Shown in pieces: positions 1 through 5,679 of a DNA stretch of 7,269 nt. Each line of letters starts with the position of its first letter. Positions within the stretch are counted from its first letter, which is position 1. The DNA is from Chromatiales bacterium. Lineage in GTDB: Bacteria; Pseudomonadota; Gammaproteobacteria; UBA6429; Thiohalophilaceae. The notes beneath the pieces are model-generated. The model was not told the origin of the DNA. It ran no database searches and saw only the letters and a list, made by a program, of their open reading frames with translations. The stretch lies in NCBI GenBank assembly GCA_027070385.1, contig JALXDW010000141.1:1-7269 (forward strand), given 5' to 3'. Made by a program: the position numbers and the translations under genes.

Positions 1-301
1 TAGAGGTAATAATGTGTTTACCTTTTTTGTGGTAAAAGTGTGCAGCACCTTTAATTGCCAGATTATCGGATTCGGTTGCACCGGATGTCCAGACAATTTC
101 TTTCGGGTTGGCATTGATTAAAGCCGCAACATCTTTACGTGCCTGCTCAACAGCTTCATCTGCAGCCCAACCAAACGGATGAGAACGTGAAGCCGGATTA
201 CCGAAGTTACCTTCAAGTGTCAGACAGTCACACATTTTTTCTGCAACACGCTTGTCAACCGGCGTTGTTGCTGAGTAATCAAAATAAATGGGGGTTTTCA
301 T
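1..301 (-). CDS. iscS: Cysteine desulfurase IscS, N-terminal part (cut by left window edge)
   Basis: IscS is a cytosolic PLP enzyme that takes sulfur from L-cysteine as a persulfide and passes it to the scaffold IscU for Fe-S assembly, and to tRNA thiolation partners. The first 100 residues are visible. They begin [16 protein letters not shown], followed by [15 protein letters not shown] (31-45) and [16 protein letters not shown] (72-87), which match E. coli IscS almost residue for residue as I remember it. The PLP lysine and the active-site cysteine lie beyond the window, so catalytic competence cannot be judged. The ATG at 301 is the family's normal start. A GAAGG lies about 12 nt upstream, a rather long spacing. 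The gene follows iscR after only 21 nt, so it is very probably cotranscribed with it and under IscR control. Cys24 and Cys26 are extra cysteines in the N-terminal region, not the catalytic one. Confidence 0.97.
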   Translation of the reverse strand, partial: MKTPIYFDYSATTPVDKRVAEKMCDCLTLEGNFGNPASRSHPFGWAADEAVEQARKDVAALINANPKEIVWTSGATESDNLAIKGAAHFYHKKGKHIITS

Positions 302-322
302 ATAATCAACTAACCTTCAAAC

Positions 323-802
323 TTATGATGAAGCCACTAAATTTTCTGCTTCAGCCGGAATATTCTGTTTGTTTTCCTGCATTAAAGCAACCTCTTGTAC
401 GCCTTGCCGCTCTACAAGCTGGCCCAGACTGATCCCCATCAGGAAACCATGAATTTGCGCACTTAATTCTGTCCACAATTCGTGTGTTAAACATTGATGA
501 TCATCCTGGCAGTTACCTAACCCGCCACAACGTGTCGATTCCAGTTTTTCGTCAACAGCTGTTATGACTTCTGCAACAGCAATTTCATCTGCGTTGCGAC
601 TTAAACGATAACCCCCGCCCGGACCACGGGTACTGTCAACCAGTTCATTCTTACGCAGCTTGGAAAAAAGTTGTTCTAAATAAGAAAGAGAAATGCCCTG
701 ACGTTGCGAAATGTCGGCTAATGTAATGGGCCCTTTATCATAATGGAGAGCCAAGTCTAGCATGGCTGTGACTGCATAACGGCCTTTCGTTGTTAATCTC
801 AT
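323..802 (-). CDS. iscR: Fe-S cluster-responsive transcription factor IscR (Rrf2 family)
   Basis: IscR is a dimeric winged-helix regulator. With a [2Fe-2S] cluster bound it represses the isc operon, so cluster supply is set by demand. The protein has 159 residues, against 162 in E. coli. It opens [18 protein letters not shown], then carries the helix-turn-helix and recognition region [18 protein letters not shown] (29-46) and the wing RGPGGGYRL (59-67). The cluster ligands are all present as Cys92, Cys98, Cys104 and His107, at the same numbers as in E. coli. I chose the ATG at 802 because it gives the canonical MRLT start. The frame stays open upstream to 892, but that extension would cover the IscR operator. 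An AGG-rich stretch about 8 nt upstream can serve as ribosome binding site. The C-terminal tail (about 135-159) is variable in this family. iscS follows after 21 nt. In E. coli this gap is much longer, as I recall, so the regulatory mRNA structure known there is probably missing here. Confidence 0.97.
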   Translation of the reverse strand: MRLTTKGRYAVTAMLDLALHYDKGPITLADISQRQGISLSYLEQLFSKLRKNELVDSTRGPGGGYRLSRNADEIAVAEVITAVDEKLESTRCGGLGNCQDDHQCLTHELWTELSAQIHGFLMGISLGQLVERQGVQEVALMQENKQNIPAEAENLVASS

Positions 803-836
803 GGGATACCTACCTTGTCCTACACTAGACATTGAT

Positions 837-896
837 GTATTATTAGTACTTTCTGATATAGCCAAGTGTACAAGACCGACTAAAATAGTCAAGTAT
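837..896 (-). promoter_or_regulatory. iscR promoter region with a Type 1 IscR operator (872-896)
   Basis: Read on the minus strand, 896 down to 872 begins ATACTTGACTATTTTAGTCG. It fits the Type 1 IscR site I recall (ATASYYGACTRWWWYAGTCR, ending RSTAT) throughout its first 21 positions and loses it only near the 3' end. Inside it lies a -35-like TTGACT (887-892). A TACACT (865-870) 16 nt downstream could be the -10, which would put the operator over the -35 element, as expected for repression by holo-IscR. A second possible promoter is TTGGCT (860-865) with TAATAC (837-842) at 17 nt spacing. I could not choose between them from sequence alone. The operator call is stronger than the choice of promoter. 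I see only one convincing site, whereas E. coli has two. Confidence 0.75.
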
Positions 897-958
897 TTTA
901 TCTACCTTAATGCTCTTGACATGGCCTCAATGAAAAACCGTGCCATATTCCCATTAAA

Positions 959-1747
959 TTATTCTTTTTCCTGTGTGTTTTTCTTCTCCTGCTCCAATTT
1001 ATCTATTTCACATGGCCCCAAATCCGGCAATTCGGCATAGTCAATTTCTGCGCCCAGGGTCTTGATTGCGGTACACATCTGCTGCATATGCTCATCCATG
1101 GCATGAATATGATCGAGCATGGCATCAATCGCATTCACCACTGGATCCGGCATGTCGTTGTGCATCCCGTAGGCATCAAAACCTATCTTTTTGGCAAATT
1201 CTTTACGTTTAGTGTGTTCATCCGTGGCTTCGACGGCCGGAGCAATGATACGCCCTGGAATACCCACTACCGTTAAATTCTTTGCAACGTCTTTTACCAC
1301 AACCGCATTCGAACCAACGCGCACGCCATCGGCCAATTCAATCGGGCCCAACACTTTTGCACCGGCACCAACGACCACATTATCGCCCAAGGTTGGATGG
1401 CGCTTGCCTTTTTTCCAGGAAGTACCGCCTAAGGTCACACCATGATACAAAGTGCAATCATTTCCAATAACGGCCGTTTCACCGATAACCACACCCATAC
1501 CGTGATCAATAAAAAATCGTTCCCCGATTTGTGCCGCCGGATGAATTTCAACTCCCGTTAGCCAACGTGCAATGTGAGGAAAAAATCGTGCGGGCCATTT
1601 TAGCTCCAATAGCCAAAGCTGATGATTTATTCGATGAAACAGCATGGCATGTACACCCGAGTAAGAAGTAATTACTTCAAACAGATTACGTGCAGCCGGA
1701 TCTCGCTCGAAAACACATTGAATGTCTTGTTTGATTAATTTAAACAT
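959..1747 (-). CDS. cysE: Serine O-acetyltransferase CysE, short N-terminal type
   Basis: CysE transfers acetyl from acetyl-CoA to L-serine, giving O-acetylserine, the committed precursor of cysteine in the cytoplasm. The 262-residue protein has a short helical N-terminal part (1-62), then a left-handed beta-helix of hexapeptide repeats (about 66-168). Key stretches are [11 protein letters not shown] (65-75), [15 protein letters not shown] (78-92) and [18 protein letters not shown] (101-118). His82 is the catalytic histidine (His158 in E. coli) and Glu67 replaces E. coli Asp143, which is usual in this clade. The N-terminal domain is about 76 residues shorter than in E. coli CysE, while the tail after the beta-helix is longer and helical (about 174-235). 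The tail ends in charged residues, NTQEKE, without the terminal Ile that docks E. coli CysE into CysK. The ATG at 1747 is 5 nt past the trmJ stop with no strong Shine-Dalgarno, so translational coupling is likely. Confidence 0.96.
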   Translation of the reverse strand: MFKLIKQDIQCVFERDPAARNLFEVITSYSGVHAMLFHRINHQLWLLELKWPARFFPHIARWLTGVEIHPAAQIGERFFIDHGMGVVIGETAVIGNDCTLYHGVTLGGTSWKKGKRHPTLGDNVVVGAGAKVLGPIELADGVRVGSNAVVVKDVAKNLTVVGIPGRIIAPAVEATDEHTKRKEFAKKIGFDAYGMHNDMPDPVVNAIDAMLDHIHAMDEHMQQMCTAIKTLGAEIDYAELPDLGPCEIDKLEQEKKNTQEKE

Positions 1748-1752
1748 CGTTT

Positions 1753-2544
1753 CTATTTGCTTTTAGCAAGGCCTCTTGAAATAGCGGTTAAAATACCGCG
1801 CAGAATATTCACTTCTATTTTATCCAGTCCACAACGATTATATAGTTTTCTTAAACGTCGCATCAGTTGCATCGGATTATCAGGATTTAAAAATGTCAGT
1901 TCGACCAGGGTTTGTTCCAGATGCTCATAAAAATACTCAATCTCCTGCGAGCTAGCCAGCGGATGTTCATTTGCTGCTTTTGAAATTTGCCCCTGATGGA
2001 GTAACGCGGTCATGTGCAATTCATAGCACAGTACCTGCACCGCTGCTGCGATATTAAGTGAAGTATATTCCGCATTGGCAGGAATGTGGACCAAAAACTG
2101 ACATAAATCCATTTCATCATTGGTTAGCCCCGCATCTTCCCGACCAAAGACAATGGCAGTTTTAGTATAAGCAGGCTTTGGATTACCATTTGCATCTTGA
2201 CCAATGGCAAAAATCTTTTCTGCCATTTCACGTGGATTGAGTTCCGGCCAGGTAACCGCGCGCAACCGTGCACTCGCACCAATAACCAGGTCACAGTCGG
2301 CAATGGCTTCGGCCAGACTATTGTAGATCTGAGCGCTGTAAAGAACATCCGTTGCTCCAGATGCACGCGCATAAGCTTTACCATGCCCTTTTCCTTCACC
2401 ATCGGCTTCTGTGTAAGACTTCGGCGAAACTAATGCCAGCTCTGATAAAGTCATATTTTTCATCGCCCGTGCTGTTGCTCCGATATTGCCTGGATGATTT
2501 GTTTCAACCAGCACAATGCGTACATTATCAATTTTAACCGACAT
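1753..2544 (-). CDS. trmJ: tRNA (cytidine/uridine-32-2'-O)-methyltransferase TrmJ
   Basis: TrmJ uses S-adenosylmethionine to methylate the 2'-OH of nucleotide 32 in the anticodon loop of several tRNAs. It belongs to the SPOUT superfamily and works as a dimer. The 263 residues show [20 protein letters not shown] (8-27), where Arg26 matches the conserved Arg23 of E. coli TrmJ, then VIGASAR (87-93) and the knot motifs [13 protein letters not shown] (132-144) and [18 protein letters not shown] (154-171). The C-terminal helical extension (about 200-263) is typical of TrmJ rather than the smaller TrmL. Compared with E. coli from memory, there are short insertions near residues 46-55 (Gly-rich, [11 protein letters not shown]) and 115-128. 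The ATG at 2544 gives the expected [11 protein letters not shown] opening. I see no good Shine-Dalgarno before it. It is the first gene of the leftward unit trmJ-cysE, probably reading on into iscR. Confidence 0.95.
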   Translation of the reverse strand: MSVKIDNVRIVLVETNHPGNIGATARAMKNMTLSELALVSPKSYTEADGEGKGHGKAYARASGATDVLYSAQIYNSLAEAIADCDLVIGASARLRAVTWPELNPREMAEKIFAIGQDANGNPKPAYTKTAIVFGREDAGLTNDEMDLCQFLVHIPANAEYTSLNIAAAVQVLCYELHMTALLHQGQISKAANEHPLASSQEIEYFYEHLEQTLVELTFLNPDNPMQLMRRLRKLYNRCGLDKIEVNILRGILTAISRGLAKSK

Positions 2545-2574
2545 AAATTTACACTAAATAAATATGAAAACAGC

Positions 2575-2580
2575 ATTATA
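2575..2580 (-). promoter_or_regulatory. Candidate trmJ -10 element
   Basis: The minus strand reads TATAAT here, a perfect sigma-70 -10 hexamer, 31 nt before the trmJ start codon. It implies a leader of roughly 25 nt. No good -35 sits 16-18 nt upstream (the best is TATGGT-like at 2598-2603), so the promoter call rests on the -10 and its position in the divergent gap. Confidence 0.5.
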
Positions 2581-2635
2581 CCTTAGCTCACGCACAAACC
2601 ATAAATATCGTCATAGACAAACAGCTGAAATTAAA

Positions 2636-2665
2636 AACCACACAGCCCGGTGTACCACTGTGGTT
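2636..2665. repeat. 7-bp perfect inverted repeat in the trmJ/suhB divergent region
   Basis: AACCACA (2636-2642) and TGTGGTT (2659-2665) are exact inverted repeats around a 16-nt centre. The right arm lies where the -35 element of the suhB promoter is expected. On the minus strand the hairpin is followed by a T-rich run (GGTTTTTAATTT), so it could also act as a weak leftward terminator. Only three of the seven pairs are G-C. Operator and terminator readings are both inferences. Confidence 0.4.
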
Positions 2666-2679
2666 ATTTAAAAAAACAA

Positions 2680-2688
2680 TGGTATAAT
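2680..2688 (+). promoter_or_regulatory. Candidate suhB promoter, extended -10
   Basis: TGGTATAAT is a perfect -10 hexamer (2683-2688) preceded by the TGn extended -10 signature. The -35 region 17 nt upstream (GTGGTT) is poor, which is common for extended -10 promoters. Transcription would start near 2695, giving a leader of about 57 nt that ends with TAAGGT (2741-2746), a good Shine-Dalgarno for suhB at 2752. Confidence 0.65.
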
Positions 2689-2751
2689 TAGCGCCTACTC
2701 GATAAATACTCTTTTTCATTCACCCTGAATTTACATACATTAAGGTCTATT

Positions 2752-3552
2752 ATGCAGCACCCCATGTTAAATACCGCCATCCGCGCCGCACGTAACGCGG
2801 GGGATATTATCGCTCGTGCTGTTGACCGTATCGACCGACTGAAAATCAAGTCTAAAAAAGATAACGACTTTGTCAGTGAAATTGACCTTCAGGCTGAGCA
2901 GGAAATTATTAACACAATCAAGAAAGCCTACCCCGAACACAGCTTTCTGGCAGAAGAAAGTGGTAAACAAATAGGAAGTGAATACCAGTGGATTATTGAT
3001 CCCCTCGACGGCACCACCAATTTCCTCTATGGCATACCCCATTTTGCAGTCTCCATTGCATTACGCGTAAAAGGCCGCCTGGAAGTCGGTGTTATTTATG
3101 ACCCACTGAGCCAGGAACTGTTTACAGCTGCTCGCGGGAACGGTGCCCAGTTAAATGGTAAACGTATTCGTGTTACCGATCGTCGCAGTCTTGATGGTGC
3201 ATTATTAGGAACGGGCATCCCTTATACTGAAGATCAGTATAAATACATGGACAGCTATTTTAACATGATGAAAGATCTTATCCCCGGGACAGCCGGTATC
3301 CGTCGAGCGGGCTCAGCAGCCCTTGATCTTGCCTATCTTGCCGCTGGTCGTTTTGATGGCTTCTGGGAATTTAACCTTAATATATGGGACATTGCTGCCG
3401 GGGTTATTTTGATAGAAGAAGCCGGTGGCATGGTCAGTGGTTTACGTGGGGAACCCGACTTTCTGGATAAAGGCAGTATTGTTGCCGGTAACCCTCGTAT
3501 ATTCAAAGCGATGCTGCAAAAAATTAAAAAACACCTCCATCCCGATCTGTAA
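2752..3552 (+). CDS. suhB: Inositol-1-monophosphatase family protein SuhB
   Basis: SuhB is a Mg2+-dependent, Li+-sensitive phosphatase of the inositol monophosphatase fold. In E. coli its important role is non-catalytic: it binds NusA and joins the rRNA antitermination complex. The 266 residues match the E. coli length. The metal site is complete: Glu68 in LAEESG (66-71), Asp83 and Asp86 in IIDPLDGTTNF (81-91), and Asp213 in WDIAAG (212-217). Other family landmarks are PHFAVSIALRVKGR (96-109), ELFTAARGNGAQLNG (122-136) and RRAGSAALDLAYLAAGR (184-200), which contains the RRxGSAALD stretch tied to dimer and partner contacts in E. coli. The ATG at 2752 follows TAAGGT at proper spacing. The gene is divergent from trmJ and stands alone on its strand before an inverted repeat at 3561-3593. 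Whether it acts on inositol phosphate in this organism cannot be read from the sequence. Confidence 0.95.
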   Translation: MQHPMLNTAIRAARNAGDIIARAVDRIDRLKIKSKKDNDFVSEIDLQAEQEIINTIKKAYPEHSFLAEESGKQIGSEYQWIIDPLDGTTNFLYGIPHFAVSIALRVKGRLEVGVIYDPLSQELFTAARGNGAQLNGKRIRVTDRRSLDGALLGTGIPYTEDQYKYMDSYFNMMKDLIPGTAGIRRAGSAALDLAYLAAGRFDGFWEFNLNIWDIAAGVILIEEAGGMVSGLRGEPDFLDKGSIVAGNPRIFKAMLQKIKKHLHPDL

Positions 3553-3560
3553 GCGTACCA

Positions 3561-3593
3561 CAACATAACCATATTAAATGCGTGGTTATGTTG
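3561..3593. repeat. Perfect 11-bp inverted repeat just after suhB
   Basis: CAACATAACCA (3561-3571) and TGGTTATGTTG (3583-3593) pair perfectly around an 11-nt loop, starting 9 nt after the suhB stop codon. Neither strand has a T-run after the stem, so it is not a standard intrinsic terminator. It may cap and stabilise the suhB mRNA 3' end, help Rho-dependent ending, or bind a protein. The remaining gap to 3763 shows no convincing gene or promoter. Confidence 0.6.
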
Positions 3594-3763
3594 CTTGCCA
3601 CTCAAATAGACTTACCTCCAGAATGGTTATTATTTAGCCACTTCTATTCTGAAAATATTTTTACAATCAGCCCTTCAGAATCCAACGTTCCGTACGCTAA
3701 GAGCCTTGAAACAATAAGCTAAAGATCAATTTTTAAACCTTGCTGGATAATTGAAGCTGAATT

Positions 3764-4066
3764 ATGCGTAAAAATAAATCAACCGTGAAACGTGGCAACC
3801 AGGCACTGGAAATGTCGATGCGTGATGTGATGGACAACCTTGAAGAGGCGGCCAACTATATCCAGTACCAATCAGAACATACCACAGTACAAATTTTATC
3901 GATCGAGGCAGTCCGTACAACGCCAGTACATGCCATGTCGGCTGATGAAGTGCGGCAACTCACCAATATTTATTGCCTCAGCAATCCTCCGCTACACCGC
4001 AGTAAAGATGTGGTGAGCTATCTTCTTGAACGTGAATCAAAAGCCCATTCTGCCATAAGTGCTTGA
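3764..4066 (+). CDS. Hypothetical 100-residue soluble protein
   Basis: I do not recognise the family. The protein has no membrane segment, signal peptide or cysteine cluster (only Cys71). The first 12 residues are basic (MRKNKSTVKRG). Residues about 14-40 look like one long amphipathic helix (ALEMSMRDVMDNLEEAANYI), followed by a probable strand VQILSIEAV (42-50) and helices around SADEVRQLTNIY (59-70) and SKDVVSYLLERESKAH (80-95). The alternation of charged and hydrophobic residues is that of a real folded protein. The ATG at 3764 has only a weak purine stretch (GAAG, about 9 nt upstream). Met17 and Met19 are alternative starts that would remove the basic tail. No clear promoter was found; a GATAAT at 3746-3751 is too close to the start to be convincing. 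It is co-oriented with suhB and the next small gene, but gaps of 211 and 140 nt do not argue for a tight operon. Confidence 0.65.
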   Translation: MRKNKSTVKRGNQALEMSMRDVMDNLEEAANYIQYQSEHTTVQILSIEAVRTTPVHAMSADEVRQLTNIYCLSNPPLHRSKDVVSYLLERESKAHSAISA

Positions 4067-4145
4067 TATTAAAGAACGTCGATACCAAAAACCTGATTGA
4101 ATTCAGGAAAATACCCCAACCTTTATTTTTAATCCCACTTGATTA

Positions 4146-4174
4146 TTGACCTGTTCGATCAACCATGATAACAA
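4146..4174 (+). promoter_or_regulatory. Weak candidate promoter for the cysteine-rich membrane protein gene
   Basis: TTGACC (4146-4151) is followed at 17 nt by TAACAA (4169-4174), with a TG one base before it (TGATAACAA), giving an extended -10 look. Transcription would begin near 4181, about 26 nt before the ATG at 4207. The -10 hexamer itself matches consensus poorly, so this is tentative. Confidence 0.35.
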
Positions 4175-4196
4175 TAGGCTTATCAAAAACGTTGTC

Positions 4197-4203
4197 AGGG
4201 GGA
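4197..4203 (+). promoter_or_regulatory. Strong ribosome binding site that sets the start at 4207
   Basis: The purine run AGGGGGAAGT lies directly before the ATG at 4207, with the GGGGGA core 4-5 nt away. The upstream in-frame ATG at 4165 has no such site and would overlap the candidate promoter, so the 4207 start is preferred. Confidence 0.8.
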
Positions 4204-4206
4204 AGT

Positions 4207-4557
4207 ATGCAACGCAAAATTTTGGCTTTTATCACACCGCCTGTTGCGGTCTGTCGCTATGGCTGCGCAAGTTGTTGCGTTGCACCTATTTTTGTCTTTT
4301 GGCTGGCCAGTATCGGCAGTGTTATTTATGCCTTTTTCGGTGGCCCGGCAGGGCTCGACCATTTTAGTTGGGGTACGCTTGCACTCGGGGTTATTTTATG
4401 GGCGATTGCTGTCGCCTGGGCTGAAACCGTCATAAAAGGTGTCAATGACGACTTGGCGGGTAAAAATTGCAATGGTAAAGCCAGTACTTTATGCAGTATT
4501 GTTTCTTCCGGCTCCAACGATGTTGATCCGCTGGATGAAGTCAACAAATATCTATAA
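4207..4557 (+). CDS. Hypothetical two-helix inner-membrane protein with CxxxCxxCC cluster
   Basis: I cannot name the family. From the ATG at 4207 the protein has 116 residues. A basic N-terminus (MQRK) and TPP lead to CRYGCASCC (Cys16, Cys20, Cys23, Cys24), directly followed by a first membrane helix (about 25-44). A short loop GGPAGLDHFSW comes next, then a second helix (about 56-76), and a polar C-terminal tail with Cys88 and Cys96 ending in DPLDEVNKYL. The positive-inside rule puts both ends and all six cysteines in the cytoplasm, the first four at the membrane surface. The spacing suggests metal or Fe-S binding or a thiol switch, but this is inference. It is not a lipoprotein: there is no lipobox and the cysteines precede the hydrophobic segment. 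The gene converges on secF and ends in a strong shared terminator. Nearness to iscR/iscS and secDF gives no firm functional clue. Confidence 0.8.
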   Translation: MQRKILAFITPPVAVCRYGCASCCVAPIFVFWLASIGSVIYAFFGGPAGLDHFSWGTLALGVILWAIAVAWAETVIKGVNDDLAGKNCNGKASTLCSIVSSGSNDVDPLDEVNKYL

Positions 4558-4576
4558 GCAACTGTATTCACCTAAC

Positions 4577-4608
4577 AAAAAGGCACTGTTTTAATACAGT
4601 GCCTTTTT
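4577..4608. terminator. Bidirectional intrinsic terminator between the membrane protein gene and secF
   Basis: AAAAAGGCACTGT (4577-4589) and ACAGTGCCTTTTT (4596-4608) form a perfect 13-bp stem around a 6-nt loop. Because the stem ends in A/T runs, each strand has GC-containing pairs followed by five Ts. It can therefore end the rightward transcript of the gene at 4207-4557 and the leftward secD-secF transcript. Confidence 0.92.
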
Positions 4609-4653
4609 GAGTGGTCACTGCGCTATCAACGACTCGCTTTATCGCTGCGGCAT

Positions 4654-5613
4654 TTATTCAAAGCTCTCCTGATCCGCCCCTTCTTTCTCCACTTGGATTA
4701 AATCGGCATGAGAAACATTCAAACTTAAAATGGCAGAGCTGGCCACATAGATAGAAGAATAAGTACCCACCACAATACCAATAAGCAAAGCAATGGAGAA
4801 GGCATGAATCATCTCTGCCCCCAACACAAACATGGCTGCAACCACAAACAAGGTGGTGATAGAGGTCATCATGGTACGGGATAATGTCTGGTTTAATGAA
4901 ATATTTATCACCTGAACCGGGGTATTCTTGCGTAGTTTCCGGAAATTTTCACGGATACGGTCAAAGACCACAATGGTATCGTTAAGTGAATAGCCAATAA
5001 TTGCCAGAACGGCCGCAAGCACCGTTAAATCAAAGTTCAGCTGAAAAACAGAAAAGACCCCCAGGGTAATAATTACGTCATGAATAAGGGCAAAAATAGA
5101 GCCAAAGGCAAAACGCCACTGAAAACGCAACATCACGTAAATGAGAATGGCACCTAAGGCATAAATCATTGCCAGCCCACCGTCATCACGTAATTCATCA
5201 CCGACCTGCGGGCCAACGAATTCCTGACGACGCATTTCCACACCACTGTTTACTGTTTTCAATGCAGCCAGAATAGCATCACTCATTGATTCACTTTGTG
5301 ACTTTTTATTTTCTCCTGAACCCGTGTCTTTAGGTGCTGCTACCCGGATCTGTACGTCACGGCTGGTACCATAATGCAACACACTCGCTTCAGGGAAACC
5401 GGCTTTAGTTAATGTTGCCCGTATATTTTCCAAATCAACCGATTCCGGATAATGTACTTCAATTAAAGCACCTCCGGTAAAGTCCAACCCAAAATTTAAT
5501 CCCTTATCAATTAATGAATATACGGAAAAAAGGATCAACGATATTGAAAAAATAATCGCTAACTTGCGTTGCCCCATAAAATTGAAACTCGGGAGTGTTT
5601 TGAATATTTGCAT
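4654..5613 (-). CDS. secF: Protein translocase accessory subunit SecF
   Basis: SecF pairs with SecD in the inner membrane and uses the proton gradient to help pull exported proteins through SecYEG into the periplasm. The 319 residues match the usual length. After a short cytoplasmic start comes TM1 (about 17-35), then the periplasmic domain with GLDFTGGALIEV (42-53) and EFVGPQVGDEL (131-141). TM2-TM6 follow (about 146-163, 168-190, 196-217, 249-267, 270-294), including the hallmark GYSLNDTIVVFDRIRENFRK (207-226). The periplasmic domain has a hydrophilic stretch at about 95-110 (KDTGSGENKKSQSES) that is probably a flexible loop. The C-terminal tail is acidic. The start at 5613 gives the expected MQIFKTLPSFNFMG opening; AAGG lies 12 nt upstream, rather distant. 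It follows secD after 66 nt and is the last gene before the terminator at 4577-4608. Confidence 0.97.
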   Translation of the reverse strand: MQIFKTLPSFNFMGQRKLAIIFSISLILFSVYSLIDKGLNFGLDFTGGALIEVHYPESVDLENIRATLTKAGFPEASVLHYGTSRDVQIRVAAPKDTGSGENKKSQSESMSDAILAALKTVNSGVEMRRQEFVGPQVGDELRDDGGLAMIYALGAILIYVMLRFQWRFAFGSIFALIHDVIITLGVFSVFQLNFDLTVLAAVLAIIGYSLNDTIVVFDRIRENFRKLRKNTPVQVINISLNQTLSRTMMTSITTLFVVAAMFVLGAEMIHAFSIALLIGIVVGTYSSIYVASSAILSLNVSHADLIQVEKEGADQESFE

Positions 5614-5679
5614 TTTTAATTTAAACCTTAAAAAATTATCACCAGGTAACTTATCGTGTCGTAATCTATATACCGAAAC

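Noticed and set aside
139..432. Plus-strand reading frame opposite iscS and iscR
   Set aside because: It is antisense to two clearly conserved genes and resembles no protein family. The same holds for the other frames antisense to or overlapping cysE, trmJ, suhB, secF and secD.
803..892. In-frame upstream extension of iscR by 30 residues to an ATG at 892
   Set aside because: The extension has no family similarity, overlaps the promoter and IscR operator, and the canonical MRLT start lies at 802 with a plausible ribosome binding site.
1545..1549. Glu67 in CysE as a lost catalytic aspartate
   Set aside because: Glutamate at this place, in VEIHPAA, is what I recall as normal for short-type serine acetyltransferases; the catalytic His82 is intact.
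3646..3681. ATTCTGAA/TTCAGAAT inverted repeat in the gap after suhB
   Set aside because: Eight AT-rich pairs across a 20-nt spacer can arise by chance, and there is no nearby promoter or gene feature to give it meaning.
4092..4107. CCTGA/TCAGG hairpin after the 100-residue gene
   Set aside because: The stem is only 5 bp with no T-run, so it is too weak to call a terminator.
4165..4206. Upstream ATG at 4165 for the cysteine-rich membrane protein
   Set aside because: It has no Shine-Dalgarno and overlaps the candidate promoter, whereas the ATG at 4207 has a near-perfect purine-rich site and gives a typical MQRK membrane-protein start.
4326..4571. Minus-strand frame opposite the cysteine-rich membrane protein
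   Set aside because: Its sequence looks like an antisense shadow, it starts beyond the stop of the plus-strand gene at the terminator, and it has no ribosome binding site.
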